This document shows positions 54,867-63,575 of a DNA stretch of 64,000 nt, one piece after another (positions within the stretch are counted from its first letter, which is position 1; every line of letters starts with the position of its first letter). This DNA is from JAJEDW01 sp963555775 (GTDB lineage Bacteria > Acidobacteriota > Terriglobia > 20CM-2-55-15). The position numbers and the translations under genes are program-made. Under the pieces are notes generated by a model. The model was not told the DNA's origin. It saw nothing but the letters and a program-made list of their open reading frames with translations, and searched no databases. The stretch is from positions 310,001 through 374,000 of the forward strand of contig CAUVWY020000009.1 in the NCBI GenBank assembly GCA_963555775.3, written 5' to 3'.

Positions 54867-54968
54867 GCGCGACGGACTGCGGCCGCGCCGCGGGTAGACA
54901 CAACACCCTTACGACGACACTATCCGGGCTGCGATAGTCGTCAGACCCTGCTTATACGGCTTATCCGC
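54867..54968 (+). repeat. ~102-bp dispersed repeat, copy A
   Basis: Begins GCGCGACGG and ends TTATCCGC. Contains GC-rich TGCGGCCGCGCCGCGGG, CGACGACACTATC and GATAGTCGTC arms. It ends the truncated ABC gene and stands 7 bp from the stop of the minus-strand bacterioferritin-like gene. Confidence 0.9.
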
Positions 54969-54975
54969 CGCGTCC

Positions 54976-55431
54976 CTACCCGGAGAACCGCTCGATGTCG
55001 CCCGGCTTGCGCAGCATCTTGTCGACCTCCCCGATGTGCTGGACCTCCAGAGCGATGTGTCCGCGCGCGTATTCCTCGAGCATCACGTCCTCGCCCTGCA
55101 CCAATTCCAGAAGCCTCTCGTAGTGCCGGAGCGTTGCCCGTTCGTGGCCGAGCGACTCCCGAAGGATGTCGCCGACGTCGTGCTTGTGCGTCTCCAACAA
55201 GGGCCCGATCCCCAACGACGGATGCTCACCCAGTTGCGTCACCATTTCGCCGGCGGCGCGCGCGTGAGCGATCGACTCGTTCGCCTGGCCTTCGAGCCAG
55301 CCGACGATGGGGATGCGGTTGTACCCGTAGATCATGAAGGAATAGTGCGTGTAGTGGACCGCGCCGGCCAGTTCCATCTCGAGGATCTGGTTCAGCGTCT
55401 CGATTACCTGCTTCTTGAGTTGTTCGTTCAT
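54976..55431 (-). CDS. Bacterioferritin-like diiron protein
   Basis: The 151-residue four-helix protein has ferroxidase residues in LEMELAGAVHYTHYS (Glu), EGQANESIAHARAAGE (Glu...His), HERATLRHYERLL and LEVQHIGEVDK (Glu, His), matching bacterioferritin/ferritin-like iron storage or detoxification proteins. A haem-ligand Met cannot be placed with confidence. Length is typical. ATG 55431 begins MNEQLKKQVIETLNQ. Confidence 0.9.
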   Translation of the reverse strand: MNEQLKKQVIETLNQILEMELAGAVHYTHYSFMIYGYNRIPIVGWLEGQANESIAHARAAGEMVTQLGEHPSLGIGPLLETHKHDVGDILRESLGHERATLRHYERLLELVQGEDVMLEEYARGHIALEVQHIGEVDKMLRKPGDIERFSG

Positions 55432-55435
55432 ACGC

Positions 55436-55760
55436 CTATCTTACCGTGTCGATCGCCCCCGCGCGCGCCCACCACATGCCCTTCGCGTTCATGGACGCGA
55501 AGAGCGGCTCGAACTCCGGCCGCGGTCCCTGCCAGCGCAACGTGTCGACGGATGTGAAGAGCCACCGATCGGCGCGGAGCGTGGCAAGATCGCGAAACAA
55601 CACGGCATCGTCATACCGTTCGGCCAGCGTCGCCGCCAGTCTCGCCGCTCCTCTGACCGTCAGATCCCAGTCGCCGGCGTTCCTGGGAATGCTCTCGAGA
55701 CGAACGTAATGGGCCAGTACCGTCGTCGCGGATTTCGCCCCCCAAGCTGGGCAACCCCGG
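55436..55760 (-). pseudogene. 5'-3' exonuclease (polymerase I N-domain-like), C-terminal fragment
   Basis: The frame shows RLESIPRNAGDWDLTVRGAA, LAERYDDAVLFRDLATLRAD and SVDTLRWQGPRPEFEPLFA, the last third of a 5'-3' exonuclease that processes flaps and primers. The front of the gene is lost where the repeat copy B begins (about 55767), and the first ~30 codons are repeat-derived. It starts 4 bp from the bacterioferritin start. Confidence 0.72.
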
Positions 55761-55766
55761 AAAGCC

Positions 55767-55868
55767 GTGCGACGGCCTGCGGCCGCGCCGCGGGTAGACA
55801 CAACATGCTTACGACGACACTATCGGTGCTGCGATAGTTGTCAGACCCTGCCTATACCGCTTATCCGC
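55767..55868 (+). repeat. ~102-bp dispersed repeat, copy B
   Basis: Same orientation and ends as copy A, with a few substitutions (ATGCTTACG, GATAGTTGTC). It cuts the exonuclease gene on its left and lies 29 bp downstream of the DUF6152 gene stop on its right. Confidence 0.9.
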
Positions 55869-55897
55869 TTCCACGCTCGTCCGTCTCGCGGATCCCA

Positions 55898-56269
55898 TTA
55901 CTGGTAGGTCGTGCCGTCGGCCGTCGTGATCGAGGTGTAGTTGCCTCCGGGCTCTCCGTTCTTCAGTGGATTCAGCGTGACGGTCACCATGTCGCCGGGC
56001 TTGAACGTCGATCCGCCGATGCCGCGGCGAATCGTATTGCCGATGTTCGACATTTCCACGGCCCAGGAAACCGCCTGGCCGTCTTCGCCCTCAACGTCCA
56101 GGTACAGGAAGACGTGCGGGTTCCGGAACGAGAAATCCGTGACCGTGCCCGTCACGGTGACCTCCACCGTGTGATCGAACATCGCGTGCGAGTGATGCGG
56201 CGGGCCCGACACGGCCGTGCCCGGGAGAAGCAAAGCGACCGCGAGCGCCGCGGCAGTGGCTCGGTTCAC
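55898..56269 (-). CDS. DUF6152 family secreted protein
   Basis: The 123-residue protein starts at GTG 56269, with AGGAGG five bases upstream. It has a signal peptide (LLPGTAVSG), then PPHHSHAMFDHTVEVTVTG, FSFRNPHVFLYLDVEGEDG, WAVEMSNIGNTIRRGI and KPGDMVTVTLNPLKNGEPGG. It lies just downstream of its partner-type gene (56301) on the same strand, 31 bp apart, and so repeats the pairing seen at 34093/34559. Confidence 0.85.
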   Translation of the reverse strand: MNRATAAALAVALLLPGTAVSGPPHHSHAMFDHTVEVTVTGTVTDFSFRNPHVFLYLDVEGEDGQAVSWAVEMSNIGNTIRRGIGGSTFKPGDMVTVTLNPLKNGEPGGNYTSITTADGTTYQ

Positions 56270-56300
56270 GGCGTCCTCCTTTCCCGGGCAATATACCGCA

Positions 56301-57341
56301 TCAATTCTCGCCCAGGGCGTAGTGCGCCGCCCAGGGCCTGGGATCGGTCGGATCCCAGTAGCCTGGGGTGCCCGGGGTGCGTTCGTCGAGCGTCCCGTCC
56401 TCGGTGACGAAAATGTTGCCGGCGGGTCCGTTCGTGTCCGTGCAGGTGCTGAAGACCGGCCGGATGTCGGGATTCGTCTCGAGCTCGAAAGCGAAATCGG
56501 CATGGAGCGGCTCCACGAACGCCACGGGGTCGTACAGCGTGAGCTCGGCCCGGATCGCATCGTCCACGCGCTGATAGCGCTCGACGGTTTCGATCTGGTC
56601 GCTCCACTCGAACATCGAATGAGTGGCGTTCCACTGCCGAATCTGGTTCGTGTGCACGACGAGCGCATCGCCGTCCCAGAAGCCGATCGATTCGCCCAAC
56701 CACTGGGGAAACTGAAACTCTTCGGACGCATGGCCCCGGCCATCGGCGGAGATCCACCGTACCTGGACGGAGCTGAGCATGTCGCTGATGATCGTCACCT
56801 GCCCCGGCCGCACGATGAATTGCTGCGCCCGCTGCACACCGCGGACGAGCCCGTCGGGCAGGCAAAACGAGGCGGCCCACCAGTGGCGGCCCTCGGCCTC
56901 GGCTTTCACTTGCTGAACGTAGTACTCCTGAAATTGGGGTGTCAGCGCCGCGGCAATCGTGCTCGCCTGGATGTTGCTTCCGTTGAGCCAGCTTGCCCCG
57001 CCGCCCCAGAGCCCATCCCAATCGGGCAGCGTTTCGAGCGTGTGTCGCGTCCCGCCGCCGGCGGCCTCGAGCCACGCGTCGTAGTGCTCCCGGGCGGTCG
57101 TATAGGGGTAGGGGCTTCGAATATCGTAGTCGTCGCGGCCGGAGCCTTCTTCTGCGTACCGGGCGTCCACCTGCATGTCGGTCAGTTCCCGCGCCGTGTT
57201 GTGCCGGTAGTAGGCCGGGTCGGTCCAGCGCTCTTGGTCGGCGCGGTAGTCCGCGGTCGCGAATAGTGTCTGGCCGGCGGCGGATCCCGTGCCCGCGATC
57301 ATGAAAACGGTGCCGAACACCGCGGCGCGTACCGAAGTCAT
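56301..57341 (-). CDS. Secreted partner protein of DUF6152 family
   Basis: The 346-residue protein has a signal peptide (IAGTGSAAGQ) and shares the partner-family features FCLPDGLVRG, IVRPGQVTIISDM, LGESIGFWDGDALVVHTNQI and VERYQRVDDAIRAELTLYDP. The family position GDxLVVDT is GDALVVHT here. It precedes a DUF6152 gene in the same operon. ATG 57341 has GAGGGGG close upstream; the frame extends 14 codons further to 57383. The biochemical role is unknown. Confidence 0.83.
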   Translation of the reverse strand: MTSVRAAVFGTVFMIAGTGSAAGQTLFATADYRADQERWTDPAYYRHNTARELTDMQVDARYAEEGSGRDDYDIRSPYPYTTAREHYDAWLEAAGGGTRHTLETLPDWDGLWGGGASWLNGSNIQASTIAAALTPQFQEYYVQQVKAEAEGRHWWAASFCLPDGLVRGVQRAQQFIVRPGQVTIISDMLSSVQVRWISADGRGHASEEFQFPQWLGESIGFWDGDALVVHTNQIRQWNATHSMFEWSDQIETVERYQRVDDAIRAELTLYDPVAFVEPLHADFAFELETNPDIRPVFSTCTDTNGPAGNIFVTEDGTLDERTPGTPGYWDPTDPRPWAAHYALGEN

Positions 57342-57526
57342 GGCCCCCTCTGCGGTCGGGACGTTTCCCGACTCGTCGGACAATTTTGAGTCCCGTATCC
57401 CACCGCGCGAAAGTCATCGGAAGGATGGCGACTATTGAATGCTAATGCCTTTGCCGGTTCGCGGGAAGGGATAATCATCTCAGGATCGGAAGCCTTCAAG
57501 AAAGACTCCCTGCACGGCCGGAAGCC

Positions 57527-57626
57527 GCGCGACGGCTGCGGCCGCGCCACGGGTAGGTCAACGCCTTTACGACGGCACCATCCGTGCCGCGATAGTCGTC
57601 AGACCCTGCTTATGCCGCTTATCCGT
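57527..57626 (+). repeat. ~100-bp dispersed repeat, copy C
   Basis: Same ends and orientation as A and B, slightly shorter and more diverged (GGTAGGTCAACGCC). It ends 8 bp from the stop of the DUF1232 gene. The 140 bp to its left hold nothing recognised. Confidence 0.88.
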
Positions 57627-57634
57627 CTTACAAA

Positions 57635-58048
57635 CTATTCGCCGAGCATGCGTCGGGCGAGGATGAATAGCCAGACCAGGAGAATGCCCCAGATGATGAG
57701 AACGATGGCGGCACCCGCCCACTTGATATGGTGTGTTCCAGAAAGCCTGTGTGCCGCGGTTGCTCGATGCGCGGCCATCACTTCTTCAGGCACGAGCCGG
57801 ATAACCAGCGCGAGACCCAGCGGCACGAGAATGAGGTCGTCCAGGTATCCGATGACGGGGATAAAATCCGGAATCAGATCGATCGGGCTCAACGCGTAAG
57901 CGACCACGATTGCTGCGAGGAACTTCGGCAGCCAGGGAACGCGCGGATCCCGGCAGGCCAAGTAGAGGGCGTAGGTGTCGGACCTGAGCTCAGCGGCGTG
58001 CAACTTCCATCTTTCGATCCGGGAGAGCGATTTTCGGTCGGTAGACAA
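57635..58048 (-). CDS. YkvA/DUF1232 family membrane protein
   Basis: The 137-residue protein has the DUF1232 hallmark LAAIVVAYALSPIDLIPDFIPVIGYLDDLIL and a second hydrophobic helix (AGAAIVLIIWGILLVWLFIL). It is an inner-membrane protein of unknown role, common in many bacteria. ATG 58048 gives MSTDRKSLSRIERW. The region between it and 58293 shows no other gene. Confidence 0.9.
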   Translation of the reverse strand: MSTDRKSLSRIERWKLHAAELRSDTYALYLACRDPRVPWLPKFLAAIVVAYALSPIDLIPDFIPVIGYLDDLILVPLGLALVIRLVPEEVMAAHRATAAHRLSGTHHIKWAGAAIVLIIWGILLVWLFILARRMLGE

Positions 58049-58292
58049 GAGTCGGTCCGGGGGTATCGTGCAGCGTGAGTCCCTTCAGCTCCAACGAAAA
58101 AGACAGCCGGTAGCGGGTCAGTCTGAAAGTCCCCTCGCGGATAAGTAAAACAAGCGGGGTTCGCAGTACAGGGACTGGCAAGACGCACGACCGGAATGTC
58201 GCCGTCGGGGTGTTATGTTGAGCCGGAGGGAGCCAGGACGGGAGAATCACGACAAAAGATCGTTGATGGAAAGCGATGTCGAACGAGTGCGG

Positions 58293-58637
58293 TCTTCAAC
58301 ACTGAGGTCGATTATTTACAATACGCACGCGCTGATTTCGTTGATAGTAATGGCATAAGGGCCAATTTCCCACGCGCCAGTAAGGCTGGCGCGAAGATCG
58401 TCGAAGAAGTCACGGATCGGTTCTACGGCGACCGCCGTTATAGAGTCGAGGATCTGGAAGGTCATGAGTGGGCCTTCGCACAGGAAACCAAGACGAAATG
58501 ATAAGAATGAGTTCCGCGGAATCGCGGTGACAAATGCCCAAGAGCACAATCGACTTTGACGCCGTACGGAATATCGGACTTGCGTTGCCAGGTGTGGAGG
58601 AGAGCACCGCATACGGCTTCCCGGCGCTCAAGATCCG
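58293..58637. repeat. ~345-bp direct repeat, copy 1: VOC tail and start of a YjbR-like gene
   Basis: It matches 62713-63060 with few substitutions and a 3-bp gap. It encodes the end of a VOC protein (SKAGAKIVEEVTDRFYGDRR ... EDLEGHEWAFAQE, stop 58499-58501) and the first ~35 codons of the MmcQ/YjbR-type gene (from ATG 58533). The latter is cut at 58637, where a uracil-DNA glycosylase fragment begins. Confidence 0.9.
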
Positions 58638-58920
58638 GAACGCACGCATGACGCTCGAATCCTGGCGCTCGACTGCCTCACGGAAACTCCCGGCCACCAT
58701 TCCGTAAGCGTCGAGCAACGCTCGGTAGGCTCGCTCTCCGACGCCTAATACGATTTTGGGCTGAACAATCTCAATGACAGGACGAAGAAACGTTGAACCA
58801 CAATTCCTGAACCAAGCGCTCTGCACCCACGGGTGTATCCGGACAGCATGCTTGTTCTTCCACTCCGTTCGTTGCATGATATTTGCTAGGTCTTTTGACA
58901 ATGGCTCTGTTTCTTGTTGC
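58638..58920 (-). pseudogene. Uracil-DNA glycosylase-like fragment
   Basis: The frame reads SKDLANIMQRTEWKNKHAV, SAWFRNCGSTFLRPVIEIVQ and PKIVLGVGERAYRALLDAYG, matching the middle of a uracil-DNA glycosylase superfamily protein. No proper start and no C-terminal motif are present; the fragment is bounded by the repeat at 58637. It is a remnant of a rearranged gene. Confidence 0.65.
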
Positions 58921-58963
58921 GTGAATACGGGAATCCGTTTCTCGAATACGGGGGTTTACTGAA

Positions 58964-61816
58964 ATGCGAGTACGTTTTCACTTGTTCGTTTCATTGCTCT
59001 TCGCAGCCTTTTTCCTCCTCAGCGGACATGCCGTCGTCGAGGCTCAGGAAGCGGTCAACGGCGGGCTCTGGTCTGATCCAGCCACCTGGTCTGACCGGGA
59101 GGTGCCCGGCGAAGGCGACGCCGTCACCATTGGAGAAGACATTGAAGTTGTCCTCGATGTCAGTCCGCCACCGCTGCACGGTATAAGGCTCAACGGCAAA
59201 CTGAGCTTCGCGGACGATAGAGATCTTGAACTGACCACTGAGTGGATCTTGGTGCGAGTACGTTTTCACTTGTTCGTTTCATTGCTCTTCGCAGCCTTTT
59301 TCCTCCTCAGCGGACATGCCGTCGTCGAGGCTCAGGAAGCGGTCAACGGCGGGCTCTGGTCTGATCCAGCCACCTGGTCTGACCGGGAGGTGCCCGGCGA
59401 AGGCGACGCCGTCACCATTGGAGAAGACATTGAAGTTGTCCTCGATGTCAGTCCGCCACCGCTGCACGGTATAAGGCTCAACGGCAAACTGAGCTTCGCG
59501 GACGATAGAGATCTTGAACTGACCACTGAGTGGATCTTGGTGCGCGGGGAGTTGGAGATTGGTACCGAAGCCAGCCCCCACACGCGCAATGCGACCATTA
59601 CCCTGACCAATAACGTCCCGGATGAAAACCTCGAAGAAATGGGTGACCGCGGGATCATGATGATGGGCGGAACCCTGAACCTGCACGGTGATCGGGAAAA
59701 CGCCTGGACCAAGCTGGCGGAAACTGCCGAGGCCGGCAGCACCCGTATCGACGTTCTCGATGCCAGCGACTGGCGAATCGGTGACGAAATTGTCCTGGCA
59801 TCAACGGATTTCAATCCCAGGCAGGCAGAGACGCGCCACATTTCGGCGATCAGTGGCAATACGCTAACGCTGGATCAGCCGCTCGAATACATGCATTTCG
59901 GCGAGATCACGTTCGGCGTCGATGAACGCGGCGAAGTCGGTTTGCTGACGCGCAATATCAAAGTTCAGGCTTCCGCCGATGCCGAAGACTCATACCTGGG
60001 CGGGCATATCATGGCGATGGACGGGAGCACAATGAATGTTGCCGGCATCGAATTGACTCGAATGGGTCAGCACATGGAGCTCGCCCGCTACCCGATTCAC
60101 TGGCATATCAACGGCGACGTGCAGGGGCAATACGTCAAGAACTCAGCGATCCACGACACCTACAACCGCTGCGTGACCATTCATGGCACGGATAATCTGC
60201 TCGTCGAGAACAATGTCACTTACAACACCGTGGGGCACTGCTTCTTCATGGAAGACGCTGTCGAGACGGGCAACATGGTCGTTAAAAACCTGGGTATTCA
60301 GACCAAGTGTCATCCGACACTGCCGTGTCAACCGACAGGCCTTTCTCTGCCTATCCAGAATGAGGATGGCCAGAAAGCCGAGCATATCCTGCTTCCCTCG
60401 GACAACACCGCGGCGACATTCTGGATCACCAATCCGGATAACATCTACAGGGATAATGTGGCGGCGGGTTCTGATTCCACAGGCTTCTGGATGGCCTTTC
60501 CTACGAATGGAATAGGGGCGTTCTTGGACACGGAGAGAGGCGCCAATACCTGGCCCGGACGGTCCAGGCTGCGGGAGTTCAGCGGCAACGTTGCCCACTC
60601 CAATTTCGATGGCCTGATGCTCGACCGCGGCCCCAGGCCCGACAACACCTTCGGTATCGCCGGCCCCAATCTTACCAGCCGTGCCGATCCTGCCGATGAG
60701 AACAGCGAGGTAGTGGTGGCTGTCTTCGAAGATTTCACCGGCTACAAGAACCGCAATGGCGCTGTCTGGGGCCGCGGTGAGTTGCACCTGTACACCAATC
60801 TGAAACTGGCTGATAACGCGATCGGCTTCACTCATGCGGCTGGTATTGTTGGTGCCGCGGCCTACACGTCACGCGTCGTCGACTCGCTGTTCGTGGGCGA
60901 AACCGACAACATCGGTAACCCCAGTACCCCGGAGGAAATTGCTTACGGCCGCAGCGTGCCGAAGCCGGAAGCCCCGGATTTCCCGATTCGTGGCTACGAG
61001 TACTACGACTTCCTTCATTCGATCGAGAATACGACCTTTGTGAATTATGAGGACAACGACACTCGCGAGACAGGAGCGATCTCGTACCTGCTGTATACCA
61101 GCTTCGGGATGAGCGTCGACAACTGGGTCGAGGGCCTGGAATTCATTAACGCCAAGCCGGTGCACTTCCCTGAGAGGCTGGAAAGGTGGTCTAGAGATCA
61201 TGGAAGCAGTGCAGCCTTTCTGTCTGCGGCGATTCATGACCTGGACGGCTCGATCAGCGGTGTCCCCGATTCATACATTGTCTTCGACAACGGTATCGCA
61301 GCCGACGAAGACGCCTGTGAGATCAAGCCATCCTGGGGCGCTGCTGTGTGTCAGGGTGACATGGGTCGCCTCAGCGTTGGCGCCGTTGGCGGCGTTGGCG
61401 GTCGCGGTGGTCGCGGTGGTCGCGGTGGCCGCGGTGGCTTCGGCGGTCGAGGCGGTGGCGCTGCTGCTGATCCGGTCATACTCAGCCGTAACGGCAGGGA
61501 GTTTGAATACCCCGGGCAAGCCACGATTGGCAGCGGAACCGAGATCAAGGTAGACACAGAAAGAGAGTCCGTGTCCCTTACCTTGTCGGCTATGGACAAT
61601 GGCTCCTGGGTAGTTTTTGAACTGCCCGGTTTCACCACCGCTGAAGCGGGCGCGGAACAAAGCAGCCTGGATGCGCTGCGCGACGCCGGCAGCACCTCGT
61701 ACTACAACGGCGAAGACGCACTTTGGGTCAAGGTCGTTGTCGTAGATGCTCCAGGCGGTGGCGGTGGCCGCGGCGGATTTGGCGGTGGCGCAAACAGCGT
61801 CCAGGTCAGCAGGTAA
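58964..61816 (+). CDS. Secreted G8-domain protein (CEMIP/TMEM2-like) with duplicated N-terminus
   Basis: The 950-residue protein has a signal peptide (FAAFFLLSGHAVVEAQ), a G8 domain (GLWSDPATWSDREVPGEGD ... LNGKLSFADDRDLEL) and a long right-handed beta-helix with IHWHINGDVQGQYVKNSAIHD and TIHGTDNLLVENNVTYNT repeats, as in cell-surface hyaluronidase-like proteins. Two Gly/Arg-rich stretches (GGRGGRGGRGG; GGGGGRGGFGGG) close it. Residues 1-96, including the signal, are repeated exactly as 97-192. Likely polysaccharide binding or cleavage outside the cell. A good terminator follows. Confidence 0.88.
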   Translation: MRVRFHLFVSLLFAAFFLLSGHAVVEAQEAVNGGLWSDPATWSDREVPGEGDAVTIGEDIEVVLDVSPPPLHGIRLNGKLSFADDRDLELTTEWILVRVRFHLFVSLLFAAFFLLSGHAVVEAQEAVNGGLWSDPATWSDREVPGEGDAVTIGEDIEVVLDVSPPPLHGIRLNGKLSFADDRDLELTTEWILVRGELEIGTEASPHTRNATITLTNNVPDENLEEMGDRGIMMMGGTLNLHGDRENAWTKLAETAEAGSTRIDVLDASDWRIGDEIVLASTDFNPRQAETRHISAISGNTLTLDQPLEYMHFGEITFGVDERGEVGLLTRNIKVQASADAEDSYLGGHIMAMDGSTMNVAGIELTRMGQHMELARYPIHWHINGDVQGQYVKNSAIHDTYNRCVTIHGTDNLLVENNVTYNTVGHCFFMEDAVETGNMVVKNLGIQTKCHPTLPCQPTGLSLPIQNEDGQKAEHILLPSDNTAATFWITNPDNIYRDNVAAGSDSTGFWMAFPTNGIGAFLDTERGANTWPGRSRLREFSGNVAHSNFDGLMLDRGPRPDNTFGIAGPNLTSRADPADENSEVVVAVFEDFTGYKNRNGAVWGRGELHLYTNLKLADNAIGFTHAAGIVGAAAYTSRVVDSLFVGETDNIGNPSTPEEIAYGRSVPKPEAPDFPIRGYEYYDFLHSIENTTFVNYEDNDTRETGAISYLLYTSFGMSVDNWVEGLEFINAKPVHFPERLERWSRDHGSSAAFLSAAIHDLDGSISGVPDSYIVFDNGIAADEDACEIKPSWGAAVCQGDMGRLSVGAVGGVGGRGGRGGRGGRGGFGGRGGGAAADPVILSRNGREFEYPGQATIGSGTEIKVDTERESVSLTLSAMDNGSWVVFELPGFTTAEAGAEQSSLDALRDAGSTSYYNGEDALWVKVVVVDAPGGGGGRGGFGGGANSVQVSR
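58965..59540. repeat. Perfect 288-bp tandem duplication in the G8 gene
   Basis: Copy 1 is 58965-59252, copy 2 is 59253-59540; both appear identical and are in frame (96 codons). The junctions share TGCG, fitting a slippage or microhomology event. The second signal peptide now lies inside the protein. Confidence 0.95.
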
Positions 61817-61843
61817 GCTGAACCCTGCTGTGTAGGCAAGAGG

Positions 61844-61874
61844 AGCCCCCGGCGCAAGCCGGGGGCTTTTTTTT
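61844..61874 (+). terminator. Rho-independent terminator after the G8 gene
   Basis: Stem AGCCCCCGGC / GCCGGGGGCT with loop GCAA, followed by a run of T. It is 28 bp after the G8 stop and is the clearest terminator in the window. Confidence 0.92.
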
Positions 61875-62006
61875 GCCAGACCGCTTTCTGGAACCAGGAT
61901 CGGGGGAGCCGTCTCGGCTCAAGAGAAGGCGAGTGCTAAGGCTGGGTCGTACCTGGAGGAATGCCTGGAGGCCCCAAGACGAAATACTGGGTGAACGGGA
62001 CGTGAG

Positions 62007-62141
62007 TACGGCGCGACGATCCAGCACCCGAACGGCGCCACCATCGTGATCCCGCCGCGGCCGTTCCTGCACCCGGTTATGTACAAGCACCGCAAGCAGA
62101 TCGTCGAGCACTACCGCGAGGCCATCCGCGCGGCGCTCTGA
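62007..62141 (+). pseudogene. Phage morphogenesis-like C-terminal fragment
   Basis: A 44-residue end reads YGATIQHPNGATIVIPPRPF and HREAIRAAL-like HYREAIRAAL, similar in pattern to tail or head-completion (gpG-like) proteins with the IPxRPFL motif. No start is present. Weak evidence alone; the neighbour at 62256 supports a phage origin. Confidence 0.42.
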
Positions 62142-62255
62142 TCCGCGCCCGACACTTCCCGTCACCCTCCGGTAGGTATCAAGCCGAAGCAAGGCCCTGC
62201 CCGGGTCCGCTCAGTTGAGTGGCGGGCGGGGGTCAAGCACCGGAGGCGCCCCACT

Positions 62256-62573
62256 TTGCAGACGACTGTTCGACCCGTTGTGGAAACCCTGATCCGCCTG
62301 GTGAAGGTGGAGATCGACCCCGAGGCCGTCCTCGTTGCCGCGGATGACGTGTTCGAGGTGCCGAGAGTCCCGAGCCTCATCCTGCAGGGCCCGACGCTGG
62401 TGGAGAACGGCGACCGCCGCACCCAAGCCCGGATGGTGGAAAAGGACGTTCCGAACCTGCGATACGAGGCCTGCCGGCACCCCCGTCTTTATCACCTCGA
62501 CTTCGACGTCATCGTCACCGCCGCCCAAGAGGGCCAACTGCTCGATCTCGAGGAGAAGGTGGCGCGTTTGTAG
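62256..62573 (+). CDS. Phage-like hypothetical protein
   Basis: A 105-residue frame from TTG 62256 shows a compact alpha/beta protein (VFEVPRVPSLILQGPTLVEN, YHLDFDVIVTAAQEGQLLDL). The 'LxLxGPxxxE...R...V..Y...HLDFDVIV' layout is like phage neck or tail-terminator proteins, but no named family is certain. It ends early at a TAG, so it may be truncated. Next to another phage-like fragment. Confidence 0.45.
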   Translation: MQTTVRPVVETLIRLVKVEIDPEAVLVAADDVFEVPRVPSLILQGPTLVENGDRRTQARMVEKDVPNLRYEACRHPRLYHLDFDVIVTAAQEGQLLDLEEKVARL

Positions 62574-62712
62574 CCGCGCAAGAGGAACCGCGGAATTTTG
62601 AAGGAGCGCCGGTGTTGAGAGGTTGAGTCGTCATCATCGCCGAGGCTTGGCGAGGCTCTGGTAAGGTAGGGAGCCGAAGGCGGAGATTAAAAAACCCCGA
62701 TCGTTAGCGCGA

Positions 62713-63060
62713 TCTTCAACACTGAGGTCGATTATTTACTACAATACGCACGTGCTGATTTCATTGATAGTAATGGCATAAGGGCCAATTTCCCACGCGC
62801 CAGTAAGGCTGGCGCGAAGATCGTCGAAGAAGTCACGGATCGGTTCTACGGCGACCGCCGTTATAGAGTCGAGGATCTGGAAGGTCATGAGTGGGCCTTC
62901 GCACAGGAAATCAAGACGAAATGATAAGAATAAATTCCGCGGAATCGCGCTGACAAATGCCGAAGAGCACAATCGACTTTGCCGCCGTACGGAATATCGG
63001 ACTTGCGTTGACAGGTGTGGAGGAGAGCAACGCATACGGCTTCCCGGCGCTCAAGATCCG
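62713..63060. repeat. ~348-bp direct repeat, copy 2
   Basis: Second copy of 58293-58637, with a 3-bp insertion near 62739 and roughly 5% substitutions. It contains the VOC tail (stop 62922-62924) and the start of the intact YjbR-like gene. The two copies enclose the G8 gene and the phage remnants. Confidence 0.9.
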
Positions 63061-63295
63061 AGGAAGGCTCCTGGCATGCGTGCCAACTAATCGCTCGGCC
63101 GAACTCGGTTCACTTGTCGTTCGCGTGAGTTTCGATGATCGCGCCCACCTGCTCGCTGAGGCCCCCGATGTTTACTACGTGACGGACCATTATGTCGACT
63201 ATGACGCCGTTCTGGTTCGCCTGTCTCGCGTCAATCTGGATGTTTTGCGGGAATTGCTCGGCATGGCGTACAAGTTTGTGACCAAGACGCGTTAA
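62957..63295 (+). CDS. MmcQ/YjbR family protein
   Basis: The 112-residue protein reads VRNIGLALTGVEESNAYGFPALKIRGRLLACVP, then FDDRAHLLAEAPDVYYVTDHYVDYDAVLVRLSRV, as in MmcQ/YjbR-type (CyaY-like fold, putative DNA-binding) proteins; real function is unknown. A broken copy of its first third lies at 58533-58637. ATG 62957 follows the VOC tail stop by 32 bp; the weak site AATCGCGC precedes it. Confidence 0.87.
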   Translation: MPKSTIDFAAVRNIGLALTGVEESNAYGFPALKIRGRLLACVPTNRSAELGSLVVRVSFDDRAHLLAEAPDVYYVTDHYVDYDAVLVRLSRVNLDVLRELLGMAYKFVTKTR

Positions 63296-63464
63296 CACGC
63301 TCTGGTTTTCCACTTTCCTACAGCCTCGACGGCGGGGATGATTCCCCAGATTCCTCACTCTCGACATGGATCTGATTTCGGGGGAAGGTCAGATCTCTGC
63401 TCATTCGAAGTCATTGAACTCGAAGAGAAGAAACCGACCTGAGGAAAAGACACCTATTTGCTCC
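63296..63464. other. Intergenic region, no gene seen
   Basis: 169 bp between the YjbR-like gene and repeat copy D. No gene, promoter or terminator is apparent. Confidence 0.4.
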
Positions 63465-63566
63465 GCGCGACGGCCAGCGGCCGTGCCGCACATAGACACA
63501 ACACCCTTACGACGACACCATCCGCGCCGCGATAGTCGTCAGAAGTTGCTTATACCGCTTATCCGC
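63465..63566 (+). repeat. ~102-bp dispersed repeat, copy D
   Basis: Matches copies A-C in ends and orientation, with changes in the left half (CAGCGGCCGTGCCGCAC) and AGAAGTTGC instead of AGACCCTGC. It ends 9 bp from the stop of the last minus-strand gene. Confidence 0.88.
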
Positions 63567-63575
63567 AATGAGTCG

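Noticed and set aside
54867..54968. 102-bp repeat as an integron attC site
   Set aside because: Position after gene stops fits, but the RYYYAAC/GTTRRRY core sites are not found and the ends do not pair as attC arms do; no integrase gene is present.
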